Part shown: piece by piece, positions 17,618 to 25,673 of the stretch | How positions within the stretch are numbered: position 1 is the stretch's first letter | How the letters are laid out: the number at the start of each line of letters is the position of its first letter | Position numbers and translations under genes: made by a program | The notes under the pieces: generated by a model | Databases searched by the model: none | Seen by the model: the letters and a program-made list of their open reading frames with translations, nothing else | Told to the model about the DNA's origin: nothing | NCBI RefSeq assembly: GCF_010119245.1 | Contig: NZ_WNKG01000001.1 | Location: forward strand, 620,001-684,000 | From: Cyclobacterium salsum | GTDB lineage: Bacteria > Bacteroidota > Bacteroidia > Cytophagales > Cyclobacteriaceae | Length of the DNA: 64,000 nucleotides | Direction: 5' to 3'

Positions 17618-18225
17618 AATGCCTTATCATATTTTATAGCCTCAAAATTTCCACACCTAACTCCAAAGAACTCACTACTATACTATTAGGATGACATTAC
17701 AAATATAGTGATGATGCATCATTACCTACGGCGTACTCCGTATCTATCTCCTTTTTTTCATCACCAATACAATAGCGGATTGCCCAGTAAACAGCATCAT
17801 AATAAAGCTCATTCCAACTAATGCCCACTTTCTTTCTAATACCAACCCAAAGTTTGATTGAATTTTTGAACTACTCACCTTAGGAAGATTTACAAATTGT
17901 CAAAACATATATCAAGTGACTGATTTACAGTAGGTTTAACCTGAAGAATAAATGTCTTAATAAATGAACAGAATCAAAGCCTGATAATTTTTTCTTCCAA
18001 AATAGATCTCATGATTTAAATGTCGTGCAATTTCACCCCACAATTTTTTTAACATACCAAAGTTATTTATTCATGAACAATGAGCCCGAAAATAGCTGTT
18101 TAAGGCTTTCTGTAACGTTTAAATAGCTCAAAAACCAAAGGACTACCCGTAGGTGTAGGCTTGACACCAGAATGGATAGTAAATAAAAAAGGCCAATATA
18201 CAAGCCCATATCACATGTTCAATTT
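17618..18225. other. intergenic region of 608 bp upstream of the LOV kinase
   Basis: No gene is supported here. It contains a perfect 12-bp palindrome ATGATGCATCAT (17711-17722), 94-105 bp upstream of the LOV kinase start, and a small hairpin GGTGT-7-ACACC near 18150. The end nearest 18225 borders the DUF1569 pseudogene. No tRNA or mobile-element end was seen. Confidence 0.4.
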
Positions 18226-18513
18226 TTATGCTTGGGGAACCCCAAATTGGGTCAGGTGCTGGTCCAGGTGCTTGTAAAATAGGTTGTTCCACTCTTGTTT
18301 GGACAACTTGCCGAAGGACAAGGATTCCCTTCCTTCGAAATGGTCTGCTCCCAACTCCAAGGTTTTATGCAAGTACTGGATCAGTGGCTCTTTTTCCACA
18401 ACAAAATCCCGCTCATCCGCGATAACTATTGCCAATGCCGTTTGAACGTTCTTCCTTTACGGCGTTTTGTTCACCAGCATCTTTTTAATAAATACTTTGA
18501 GGATCAACCCCAT
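18226..18513 (-). pseudogene. truncated DUF1569 paralogue with in-frame stop
   Basis: In one minus-strand frame the sequence reads MGLILKVFIKKMLVNKTP, then TAA, then RKNVQTALAIVIADERDF and on to LDQHLTQFGVPQA. This is colinear with the C-terminal two thirds of the intact DUF1569 gene at 12965-13423, where the stop position is a Tyr codon (TAC in place of TAA). The N-terminal half is missing: homology stops at the ATPase stop codon (TAATG overlap at 18513). It is therefore a decayed duplicate truncated by deletion or recombination. A 69-codon fragment after the internal stop could still be read from ATG 18435, but this is unlikely to be functional. Confidence 0.85.
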
Positions 18514-21224
18514 TAAAAGTCCTCCGATTTCGTATATTTTCTTCGGATGGTTTTTTCAAGGGACACCAGCACAAACAGGCCCACACCTGCCCCCAACACC
18601 CTAATCCAGGAATCCAGGCCAATGGGGGCCGAGTGGAACAAGGCATTCATCACCGGCGCATGAATAAATACAAGTTGGAGCAGCAACATGGTGAAGGCCC
18701 CCACATACACCCATTTGTTGGAAAACCAGCCGATTTCGCGGACCGATCTTCGCAAAGAGCGGCAGTTAAACAGGTAGAAGCCTTCCAGCACGATAAATAC
18801 CGTGGTGGCCACCGTCTGGGCTTCGGCCAGGCTGGCTCCCAGGGATAACTCGTAACGAAACAGCAAAAACGAACTGAGCATCAGCAAGGTCCCGACCAAG
18901 AGAGTCCGCATGATCAGGGGAAAGGTAAGGATGGGTTTGTCCGAGGGGACGGGGGGTCGGTCCATGATGCCCTTTTCCTTGGGTTCGAAGGTAAGCATCA
19001 GCCCCAGCAGCACAGCGGTGGTCATATTGATCCAGAGAATCTGCACCGGGGCCAGCGGCAGTTGGGTGGTAAAGGCAATGCTGGCAAGGATGACCAGGGC
19101 CTCTCCAAGGTTGGTCGGAAGGGTCCATACAATAAACTTAGTCAGGTTGTCCAAGACTCCCCTTCCCTCTTCCACAGCGGCCTCTATGGAAGCGAAATTG
19201 TCGTCGGTAAGCAACATATCGGAAGCATCTTTGGCGACTTCGGTGCCTGTAATGCCCATGGCAATGCCAATGTTCGCCTGCTTTAAGGCCGGCCCATCGT
19301 TTACCCCATCACCGGTCATGGCCACCACCTTGCCACTGGCCTGCAGGGCCTTCACCAGCCGGAGCTTCTGATCCGGGCTGACCCGGGCAAAGACCGCCAC
19401 CGCTCCTGCCACTTCCTGCAATTCCTCGTCCGAAAATCCTTGCAGTTCCAGCCCGGAAAGGGCCAGGAGTCTTCCGTTTTCGGTTTGGCCACGGATCCCC
19501 AGTTGCTCGGCGATGTTGGCTGCGGTAAGCGCATGGTCTCCCGTGATCATTTTTACCTGTATGCCGGCTTGCTGACAGAGAGAGACAGCATCTACCGCTT
19601 CTTTTCTCGGTGGATCGATCATGCCCTGAAGTCCGGTAAAGACCATGCCTTCGGACAGGTCCTGGTGGTCCAGTTGCCGTTGGTCAGGCTCGCTGATTTT
19701 GAAGGCAAAGGCCAGGACCCGCAGGCCTTCTGCAGCCAATTGATCGGCGGCCTGCTGAACAGCGGAAAAATCTAGGGGAACGATTTCTCCGGTTTTGTCC
19801 AGCGCCCGATCCGCACAGCGGAGCACCGATTCCACCGATCCCTTTAAGAAAACCACCGTTTGATCTTCGTGCCGGTGCAGGCTGCCCATGTATTGGTTTT
19901 CCGATTGGAAGGGAATCTCGTCCAGGCGGGGATATTGCGGATCGATTTGCTGCCGGGTGATGCCTGCTTTTTCGGCAGCACTGATCAGCGCTGCCTCGGT
20001 GGGATCGCCCTCTACCGTCCACCGGCCCGCTTCTTCCACAATGCGGCTATTGGAGCAAAGCAGCCCCGCAGTCAATACCTGTTGCAGGGCCGGCTTTTCG
20101 GAAAGGTCCACCGCTTGCCCCTCAAAAATAACCTTACCCTCGGGTTTGTAGCCAATGCCCGTGAGCTCAAAGGCCTCCCCTCCGGCCAGGATTTTTTGAA
20201 CGGTCATTTGGTTTTCGGTGAGCGTTCCGGTTTTGTCCGAGCAGATCACGTTGGCGCTGCCCAAGGTTTCCACCGCTACCAGTTTGCGGATAATGGCCCG
20301 CCTTTTGGCCATCTGGGCCACGCCAATGGCCAGCATGATGGTCACCGCTGCCGGAAGGCCCTCGGGTATGGCACCCACCATCAGTGCCACGGCCACCATA
20401 AAGGCATCGGCCAGGCTCTCTCCCCGCAGGTAGGCCAGGGCAAGGATCAGCAGCGCCAGGCTCAAAATGACCCAAAGTAAAGTATGACTGAATTTTTTGA
20501 TTTTCAGGGTCAGGGGGGTATCCAGTTCTTCCGCAGAAGCGATGGATTGGTTGATCTTGCCCACCTCCGTGCGGTCCCCGGTAGCCACCACCAGCCCCTT
20601 TCCCGTTCCGTAAGTCACGACCGTTGTGGCAAAGCCCATGTTGTGGCGATCACCCAACAGGGTATCCCCTGCCTTGGTCTCCGGATTTTTTTCGGTCGCC
20701 ACCGACTCTCCGGTAAGGGCCGATTCGTCCACCTGCAGGTTTTTGACGGCGAAGAGGCGCAGGTCAGCGGGAATCTTATCCCCCGGCTGCAGCAACACGA
20801 TATCCCCGGGTACCAGGCACAGGCTGTTTATCTCTGACTGCCTGCCGTCACGAATGACGGTGGCCCGGGTGCTCATGCTTTTTGACAGCGCATCAATGGC
20901 CTTCAGGGCTTTGGTTTCCTGCACGTAGCCAATGATGGAGTTGATCAACACCACGGCAAAGATGACGGCGGCATCCGTGTATTCCTCCAAGAGCAAAGTG
21001 AGGACCGTGGCGCCGAGCAAGATGTAAATCAGGGGTTGGTGAAATTGGAGCAGAAAGCGAACGATGCTGCTCTGGCTTTTTTTGGTGGTGATCCGGTTTT
21101 CCCCGTACTGCCGCAAACGTGCCTGCACCTCATCGGTTGAAACGCCCTGTTGCAAGTTGGTTTTCAGCGCTTCTGCTACCTGCTTGTAGCTTTGTGTATG
21201 CCAGTGGTGCTGCTTGTGTTCCAT
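18513..21224 (-). CDS. P-type cation-transporting ATPase (P2A, calcium-type)
   Basis: 903 residues from ATG 21224; an upstream ATG-led extension to 21293 runs back into a hairpin and is rejected. It has an N-terminal cation-ATPase domain, TGES in the actuator domain, ICSDKTGTLTENQM with phospho-acceptor Asp330, KMITGDHALTA, and MTGDGVNDGPALKQANIGIAMG in the hinge. About ten membrane helices are expected, the last six after the hinge. The PEGLP motif in M4 (AIPEGLPAAVTI) is typical of P2 Ca/Na-type pumps. Regulation may involve the hairpin just upstream. Its stop codon coincides with the edge of the DUF1569 pseudogene; the C-terminus looks normal in length. Confidence 0.92.
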   Translation of the reverse strand: MEHKQHHWHTQSYKQVAEALKTNLQQGVSTDEVQARLRQYGENRITTKKSQSSIVRFLLQFHQPLIYILLGATVLTLLLEEYTDAAVIFAVVLINSIIGYVQETKALKAIDALSKSMSTRATVIRDGRQSEINSLCLVPGDIVLLQPGDKIPADLRLFAVKNLQVDESALTGESVATEKNPETKAGDTLLGDRHNMGFATTVVTYGTGKGLVVATGDRTEVGKINQSIASAEELDTPLTLKIKKFSHTLLWVILSLALLILALAYLRGESLADAFMVAVALMVGAIPEGLPAAVTIMLAIGVAQMAKRRAIIRKLVAVETLGSANVICSDKTGTLTENQMTVQKILAGGEAFELTGIGYKPEGKVIFEGQAVDLSEKPALQQVLTAGLLCSNSRIVEEAGRWTVEGDPTEAALISAAEKAGITRQQIDPQYPRLDEIPFQSENQYMGSLHRHEDQTVVFLKGSVESVLRCADRALDKTGEIVPLDFSAVQQAADQLAAEGLRVLAFAFKISEPDQRQLDHQDLSEGMVFTGLQGMIDPPRKEAVDAVSLCQQAGIQVKMITGDHALTAANIAEQLGIRGQTENGRLLALSGLELQGFSDEELQEVAGAVAVFARVSPDQKLRLVKALQASGKVVAMTGDGVNDGPALKQANIGIAMGITGTEVAKDASDMLLTDDNFASIEAAVEEGRGVLDNLTKFIVWTLPTNLGEALVILASIAFTTQLPLAPVQILWINMTTAVLLGLMLTFEPKEKGIMDRPPVPSDKPILTFPLIMRTLLVGTLLMLSSFLLFRYELSLGASLAEAQTVATTVFIVLEGFYLFNCRSLRRSVREIGWFSNKWVYVGAFTMLLLQLVFIHAPVMNALFHSAPIGLDSWIRVLGAGVGLFVLVSLEKTIRRKYTKSEDF

Positions 21225-21274
21225 TCCTATTTTAATTAACCAAAAGTCGAAAAAACCAATGGTGAATATACCCC

Positions 21275-21326
21275 AAAAAATAGAACGAATCAAACGGATC
21301 CCCCATTCCGGGAGGGGGATTCGTTC
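21275..21326 (-). terminator. terminator-like hairpin in the ATPase leader (candidate attenuator)
   Basis: On the minus strand GAACGAAT (21326-21319) then GGGGG-complement CCCCC (21318-21314) pair across a 9-nt loop with GGGGG (21304-21300) and, after a 9-nt bulge, ATTCGTTC (21290-21283). A TATTTTTT run follows (21282-21275). It lies about 50 nt before the ATPase ATG, and the next gene upstream is divergent, so it must be inside the ATPase leader. The bulge makes the stem imperfect. Confidence 0.5.
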
Positions 21327-21563
21327 ACGTTCGGATTTATGGTATTCAAAAGCCTTACCGTCCCCCGGCCCGATTGCATACGAAGCTCACAAATACAGGC
21401 TAGTTTCCATACCTTCCGATAAACCCATATTTTTCGGCTTCCTTAGGATTACACAAAAAAGATGTTAAATTTCCAGCATAATTGCAGCAGTTATGGGTAG
21501 AAAAACAATCGATTTTGGAGAGACCTTAGATCGGTATATTGATTGCAGTACCTGTGAACGAGG

Positions 21564-21597
21564 TTGTAGGTAATATTTTAAATTTCACCTATCTTTG
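21564..21597 (+). promoter_or_regulatory. promoter of the MntA/HepT module
   Basis: A -7 box TATCTTTG (21590-21597) matches TAnnTTTG and a TTG lies at 21564-21566 (spacing 23). The box ends only 4 bp before the mntA-like ATG at 21602, so the transcript would be leaderless or nearly so. Confidence 0.5.
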
Positions 21598-21601
21598 AAT
21601 T

Positions 21602-21910
21602 ATGACTGAATTGATTCAAAATAAACGAGATGAAATAATTGCAGCGTGTAAGCAACATCACGTTGAGGCTATTTCTCTATTTGGATCAGCTGCAAAAAAT
21701 ACCATGCATGAAGAGAGCGATATAGACCTACTGGTTGAATTTTCCAATGATATTGATGTCTTGGAATATGCCGACAACTACTTTTCGTTGTTAGATCAGC
21801 TTCAAGAAATTCTTAGTAGAAAAGTAGATCTTGTGTCAAGCAAATCACTTAAGAACCCCGTACTAAAAGAACAGGTTCTTAAGTCAAAAGTGAATTTGTA
21901 TGCAGCCTAA
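21602..21910 (+). CDS. mntA: MntA-type nucleotidyltransferase antitoxin
   Basis: A 102-residue minimal nucleotidyltransferase with the signature LFGSAAKN...EESDIDLLVEF: Gly28-Ser29 and the catalytic Asp40 and Asp42. In type VII toxin-antitoxin systems MntA neutralises HepT by adding AMP to a tyrosine near the HepT active site. It overlaps the hepT-like gene by 11 bp (21900-21910), so expression is coupled. Length and motif spacing are those of the family. The promoter box is immediately upstream. Confidence 0.9.
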   Translation: MTELIQNKRDEIIAACKQHHVEAISLFGSAAKNTMHEESDIDLLVEFSNDIDVLEYADNYFSLLDQLQEILSRKVDLVSSKSLKNPVLKEQVLKSKVNLYAA

Positions 21911-22238
21911 ACTACTCAAATACATGCTAGATATTGAAAGCGTTATTGAGGAGATTGAATCTATTAAGCAAAAAACCCAAAACGATTTCCGGAATTTTTC
22001 TGATGATATCATTTTGCAGCGGGCAGTTGAGCGGGATTTAGAGATCATCGGAGAAGCGACAAGGAAAATGATGGAGATCAATCCAGCCCTCCAAATTACC
22101 GCTTCTAAAAACATCATCGGATTAAGAAACATTATTTCGCATGCTTATGACTCGATTGAACCTGAGATGTTGTGGGGAATAATTCAAAAGAACATTCCCG
22201 TTTTAGCTGATGAAATTCGAAAAATAAAAGATACATAA
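21900..22238 (+). CDS. hepT: HepT-like (DUF86) toxin of the MntA/HepT module
   Basis: A 112-residue all-helical HEPN protein. The HEPN catalytic motif is intact: Arg76-x4-His81-x-Tyr83 in LRNIISHAYDSI. RX4HXY is exactly the motif whose tyrosine is AMPylated by MntA in characterised type VII systems. HEPN toxins are RNases. The upstream GEATRKM helix is also typical. With both genes intact the module should be functional. It converges with the ParE gene at 22264. Confidence 0.9.
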   Translation: MQPKLLKYMLDIESVIEEIESIKQKTQNDFRNFSDDIILQRAVERDLEIIGEATRKMMEINPALQITASKNIIGLRNIISHAYDSIEPEMLWGIIQKNIPVLADEIRKIKDT

Positions 22239-22263
22239 CCTGAAGATTTGGACGGTATTGCTA

Positions 22264-22554
22264 CTAAATTGAATCTTCATCAAAATCCTGCCTACCGATT
22301 ATGGCCATGATTTCTACTGCATTACTTTCAATTCTGAAATAGATACTATCTGCTCTACAAACGCTACGTCTATAGCCTTCCCTGATAAAATCCACGCTCG
22401 GAAATAGATAGGGTTGGTCAGCAATTAGATCAAACTGGTCAAAAAATGCCATAAAATATTTTTCGGCCTGGTTTTCACCAAATCGTAAAACCCCATAGTG
22501 ATGAATACGAATCAAATCCGCCTTGGCATCCTCAGTAAGTCTGTAATGGCCCAT
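22264..22554 (-). CDS. ParE/RelE-family toxin
   Basis: A 96-residue toxin with family features: YRLTEDAKADLIRIHHYG at the N-terminus, FGENQAEKYFMAFFDQF (paired helices), PYLFPSV, and REGYRRSVCRADSIYFRI before a last strand VEIMAIIGRQDF. ParE members poison gyrase, RelE members cleave mRNA; the spacing of the paired helices and the R.......Y.F strand favour ParE. The start shares one base with the stop of the upstream antitoxin (22554), so the two are coupled. Antitoxin-first order is standard. Confidence 0.88.
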   Translation of the reverse strand: MGHYRLTEDAKADLIRIHHYGVLRFGENQAEKYFMAFFDQFDLIADQPYLFPSVDFIREGYRRSVCRADSIYFRIESNAVEIMAIIGRQDFDEDSI

Positions 22555-22796
22555 TATTGATTGCCCAATTCTTTCTTAGATTGTGCAAGGATTTCTTCGG
22601 GACTCATGTTTGTAAAACCACTATGTTCTGCTTTGATAAGTTTCCTGCGTATCCAGTCTATCTGCCTTTGTTGGGCACGTGCTTGTCGGATTAAATCGTT
22701 GACGAGCTCACTTTTGCTGGAATACTCTTCACTATCGACCTGGGCTTTGAGCCAATCGTCGTTTGGTTTGGTTAAAGAAATACTCTGTCTTGCCAT
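22554..22796 (-). CDS. ParD-like ribbon-helix-helix antitoxin
   Basis: An 80-residue antitoxin of the CC2985/ParD type: MARQSISLTKPNDDWLKAQV is the DNA-binding strand, and YSSKSELVNDLIRQAR the second helix. The C-terminal region (LIKAEHSGFTNMSPEEILAQSKKEL) is typical of the toxin-binding tail. It sits first in the operon with the ParE-like toxin. The promoter carries an inverted repeat around the -7 box, consistent with autorepression. Confidence 0.9.
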   Translation of the reverse strand: MARQSISLTKPNDDWLKAQVDSEEYSSKSELVNDLIRQARAQQRQIDWIRRKLIKAEHSGFTNMSPEEILAQSKKELGNQ

Positions 22797-22820
22797 GGTT
22801 TTATTCTTTACTAGAATTGT

Positions 22821-22856
22821 TGATGCAAAATTACATCATTTCAGCACCAAAAACAA
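22821..22856 (-). promoter_or_regulatory. promoter and candidate operator of the ParDE module
   Basis: On the minus strand the -7 box is TAATTTTG (22826-22833) and the -33 TTG lies at 22854-22856, spacing 20, identical to the MazEF-like promoter. An inverted repeat TGATG-8-CATCA (22821-22838) flanks the -7 box, the expected place for a repressor site. The leader is about 24 nt. Confidence 0.6.
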
Positions 22857-22960
22857 TTCTATCCTAATTTTGTCGTCTACTAAAGGACTATTTCTAAAAA
22901 GAATCCGGTCAAATTTTTTCACCTTAAAAGGTAATGCCATTTGTGTTGATTAGTAGCATT

Positions 22961-24619
22961 TCACCCCTCCTCCACAATCACCACCGAATCGGTGTATTGC
23001 CAGGGACTGATCAGCTCCATCCAGCCGGACCAGTTCCGAATGCCATGCTCCCGGTACTCGCCTGTAAAAATATTGAACCAAGTGATTTTCATCTTTCCAC
23101 TAGCCAGCTTTGGCAGGACGGCATTAACCCGCTCGCTGTCTTTGGGAATAAACATCAGGTACAAGCCCTCCCCGTTGCTTAGCGCATAGCCATTGGTGGC
23201 CAGGTTGTCGGTTCCAACCCGGCTATTGGTAGTAATCTTGGGATAGCTGGGTTGCAGCTCGTTGAAGTTGTATCGGGTAAACAGATCGGCCAGGTGCTTG
23301 TAATAGTCAAACCTGGGCGGCTCAAAATCCTGTCCCTCCGCAAAAGGATCGTGGACCACGATGTTCCAGGAGCTGTTCTGCCAATAATAGGAACCGTACA
23401 CCCCAGCAAATACGCATTCGTAGGTCCGCACCAGGCAGGTTTCGGGGCTGGTGTAATTGCCGACAAATGTTTGGTACGGGCCGGTTTCGTAGCCCCCGTG
23501 TTCGATGTTGACCACCGGCTTACCGGCATGAGTGGCCCTTCCCTCCAGCATCAGGGAATAGAGATTGGAGCGCCAACTCTGGATGGAAATAAAATCCACC
23601 AGCTCCCCGTACCGGGAATTGAATTCGTAATCGTGCACGGTGATCAATCGGTTGTATCGGTCCTTTTCCCGAATCCGGCGAATCCGTTCCTGAATGTAGG
23701 GCGGATCGGCCCGCTCGTAATCCAGGGCTTCTTTGGAAACGTCCCAGATCACGTTGGAAAAGGCTTGGTAGCGGTGAATGATGTAGTCAAAATACAGGTT
23801 GTCCCCATGGGAGTACATTTCAGGCCAGTTGACCAATTTGTTCCAAACATAGATCATCAAGTGGGCATCCAACCCTTTGCGTTGCATGCTGGCCAGCACC
23901 CGGTCCCAATGCTGAAAAAGGTCCAGGTTCAGGCGACTAAAATCGGGGTTTTCGTTGCTGCCTTCCCAGGCGGTATAGGGTGGTTTGCCGTAGAAGTATT
24001 TTTCCGGCACGTCGTCGGCCACTCGCCAACCCACATCGTAGGCGTAGATATTTGCCACCACATGATTGAATCCATTTTCTTTGATCCGATCCAATAATTG
24101 CTCGGTCTTAGGAAGGCCGGATTCGTTGCCGTAGTCCAGGGCAAACAACCAATCCAGTTCAAAGGCCAGCATAAAATGGGGATCGCCATTCGCATAAGCA
24201 AAGCCCTGGGGATTTTCCGGGTCGATGCCCACCGCTCCTTTTTGCCGGCGCCGGGAGTTGGGTTGCACCTGCAGTTCCCCGGTAAGTCCACTGAGTTTGG
24301 GTTCGGAGGAGTACGTAACAAAGCGCCAGGTGCCTTGCTCGGCAGCCGAAAAGCGGCTGATCCATTCGTTTCCGCCATTGTAAAAGCCGGTAAGATCCAG
24401 GAGCTGCCCATCGGGTCCGGTATAAATGGCCCCGAATGTGATGTCAAAGGGATTATCATCGGGATCAGTTTTGGCAGAAAAGACGATGTCGTTTACCTGC
24501 CATTGATCGATTTCCAGCAGGGCTCCCTTTTTGAACGGGGAAGTTTGGATTTGAGCGTTGGAAAAATACGGGAGCACCAATACCCCCATCAATAATAGTA
24601 GCAACGTTTTCTTTACCAT
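22961..24619 (-). CDS. exported DUF5060/DUF4038 putative glycoside hydrolase
   Basis: A 552-residue protein with a Sec signal (LLLLLMGVLVLPYFSNAQ). Residues 25-120 match the DUF5060 Ig-like domain found before many hydrolases. The centre (about 135-440) is a TIM-barrel DUF4038-like region with FAYANGDPHFMLAFELDWLFAL, MIYVWNKLVNWPE and PVVNIEHGGYE; the acidic residues there are candidate catalytic groups. The last 90 residues are a beta domain (LSNGEGLYLMFIPKD..) of the collagen-binding-like type. Related enzymes include apiosidases and other exo-glycosidases. It is the last gene of a four-gene sugar operon, 7 bp after the lactonase gene. Confidence 0.85.
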   Translation of the reverse strand: MVKKTLLLLLMGVLVLPYFSNAQIQTSPFKKGALLEIDQWQVNDIVFSAKTDPDDNPFDITFGAIYTGPDGQLLDLTGFYNGGNEWISRFSAAEQGTWRFVTYSSEPKLSGLTGELQVQPNSRRRQKGAVGIDPENPQGFAYANGDPHFMLAFELDWLFALDYGNESGLPKTEQLLDRIKENGFNHVVANIYAYDVGWRVADDVPEKYFYGKPPYTAWEGSNENPDFSRLNLDLFQHWDRVLASMQRKGLDAHLMIYVWNKLVNWPEMYSHGDNLYFDYIIHRYQAFSNVIWDVSKEALDYERADPPYIQERIRRIREKDRYNRLITVHDYEFNSRYGELVDFISIQSWRSNLYSLMLEGRATHAGKPVVNIEHGGYETGPYQTFVGNYTSPETCLVRTYECVFAGVYGSYYWQNSSWNIVVHDPFAEGQDFEPPRFDYYKHLADLFTRYNFNELQPSYPKITTNSRVGTDNLATNGYALSNGEGLYLMFIPKDSERVNAVLPKLASGKMKITWFNIFTGEYREHGIRNWSGWMELISPWQYTDSVVIVEEG

Positions 24620-24626
24620 CCCGCTT

Positions 24627-25673
24627 CTATTTCAACGCAATGCGCGCTACATAACTATCGGCCGTGACAAAGAGCATATCTTCTTTTTCGTTTAATGCCA
24701 CATTGGAGCAAAGTTCTCTGAGACTCAACCTTCCCAATACCTGCCCCTCCTGGTCAAAGACCCAAACCCCGCCGGGGCCGGTAGCAAAGACGGTTCCGTC
24801 GCTGCTAACTTTTAGACCGTCCGGTAGGCCGGGCTGGTTTGCGAACACTTCACTGGCATCGTAATAAATCTCTCCTTCGGTGGGAAATCCATTTTCATCC
24901 AGGGCATACCGGTACCAATAGGGTTTTTCCGGGTCTGAATTAGCAATCAACAATCCCTTTCCATCCCCTAAAAAGGCCAATCCATTGGGACGGGAAAGGC
25001 TGTCCAATAGCAAATCCAATTCGCCGGTGTTGGAGTAACGGTATACGCCTTGAAAAGGGATGGCTTTCGCCGGATCATCCATTCTGGATTCCAGCCCATA
25101 GGGCGGGTCCGTAAAATACAGGTTCCCCTCCGCATCGTAAACGGCATCGTTGGGACTGTTAAATGGCATGCCTTCGTATTCGCCGACGATGGTTTCAAAA
25201 TTGGATGCGGGTTGGTCTAAAGGAGCCAGCATCCTTGCCATCCGCCTGTCTCCATGCTGGCAAAGCACCAGGTTTCCTTGAGTATCGAGCAACAAACCGT
25301 TCGACCCCAATTCCCCTCCACGACTTCCTTCACCAGTAAATCCAGCCGGTTCCAGGTAAACTTGCGGGGCTTCTCCTTCTTTCCAGGAATGCACTTTATT
25401 GGCTGGAATCTCCGAAAACAGCAACATTTCTTCGGAAGGAATCCACAAAGGCCCTTCCGTCCAGGCATAGCCACTGCCAATAATAACCGCCCTCGCTTCC
25501 GGGTCGATAATGGCACTCAAAGCATCTTGTGCATCGAAAATCTCCAGGGGAAGGAATGCTTCCTGTGCGGTAGCATCGGCCGGGTCCTGGTCTGTCGTGG
25601 TTTTCGTGGAATTACCCGAACAGGCCGATAGAAAAACCAGCAGCGCAACGCCTACAATTTTCCGCGATTTCAT
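24627..25673 (-). CDS. SMP-30/gluconolactonase-family lipoprotein
   Basis: A 348-residue six-bladed propeller of the SMP-30/gluconolactonase/LRE family: EGPLWIPSEEMLLFSEIPANKV is the metal-site start (Glu), NSPNDAVYDAEGNLYFTDPPYG (Asn/Asp) and LPDGLKVSSDGTVFATGPGGVWVF follow. The signal ends in LSACSG (Cys18), so it is a lipoprotein. It should open sugar lactones (aldonolactones), which fits its place between an aldose epimerase and a hydrolase. The ATG shares one base with the epimerase stop codon (TAATG). Confidence 0.9.
   Translation of the reverse strand: MKSRKIVGVALLVFLSACSGNSTKTTTDQDPADATAQEAFLPLEIFDAQDALSAIIDPEARAVIIGSGYAWTEGPLWIPSEEMLLFSEIPANKVHSWKEGEAPQVYLEPAGFTGEGSRGGELGSNGLLLDTQGNLVLCQHGDRRMARMLAPLDQPASNFETIVGEYEGMPFNSPNDAVYDAEGNLYFTDPPYGLESRMDDPAKAIPFQGVYRYSNTGELDLLLDSLSRPNGLAFLGDGKGLLIANSDPEKPYWYRYALDENGFPTEGEIYYDASEVFANQPGLPDGLKVSSDGTVFATGPGGVWVFDQEGQVLGRLSLRELCSNVALNEKEDMLFVTADSYVARIALK

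Noticed and set aside
20167-20475. Long frames opposite the P-type ATPase, GH2 and DUF5060 genes
   Set aside because: They are antisense shadows of strongly supported genes.
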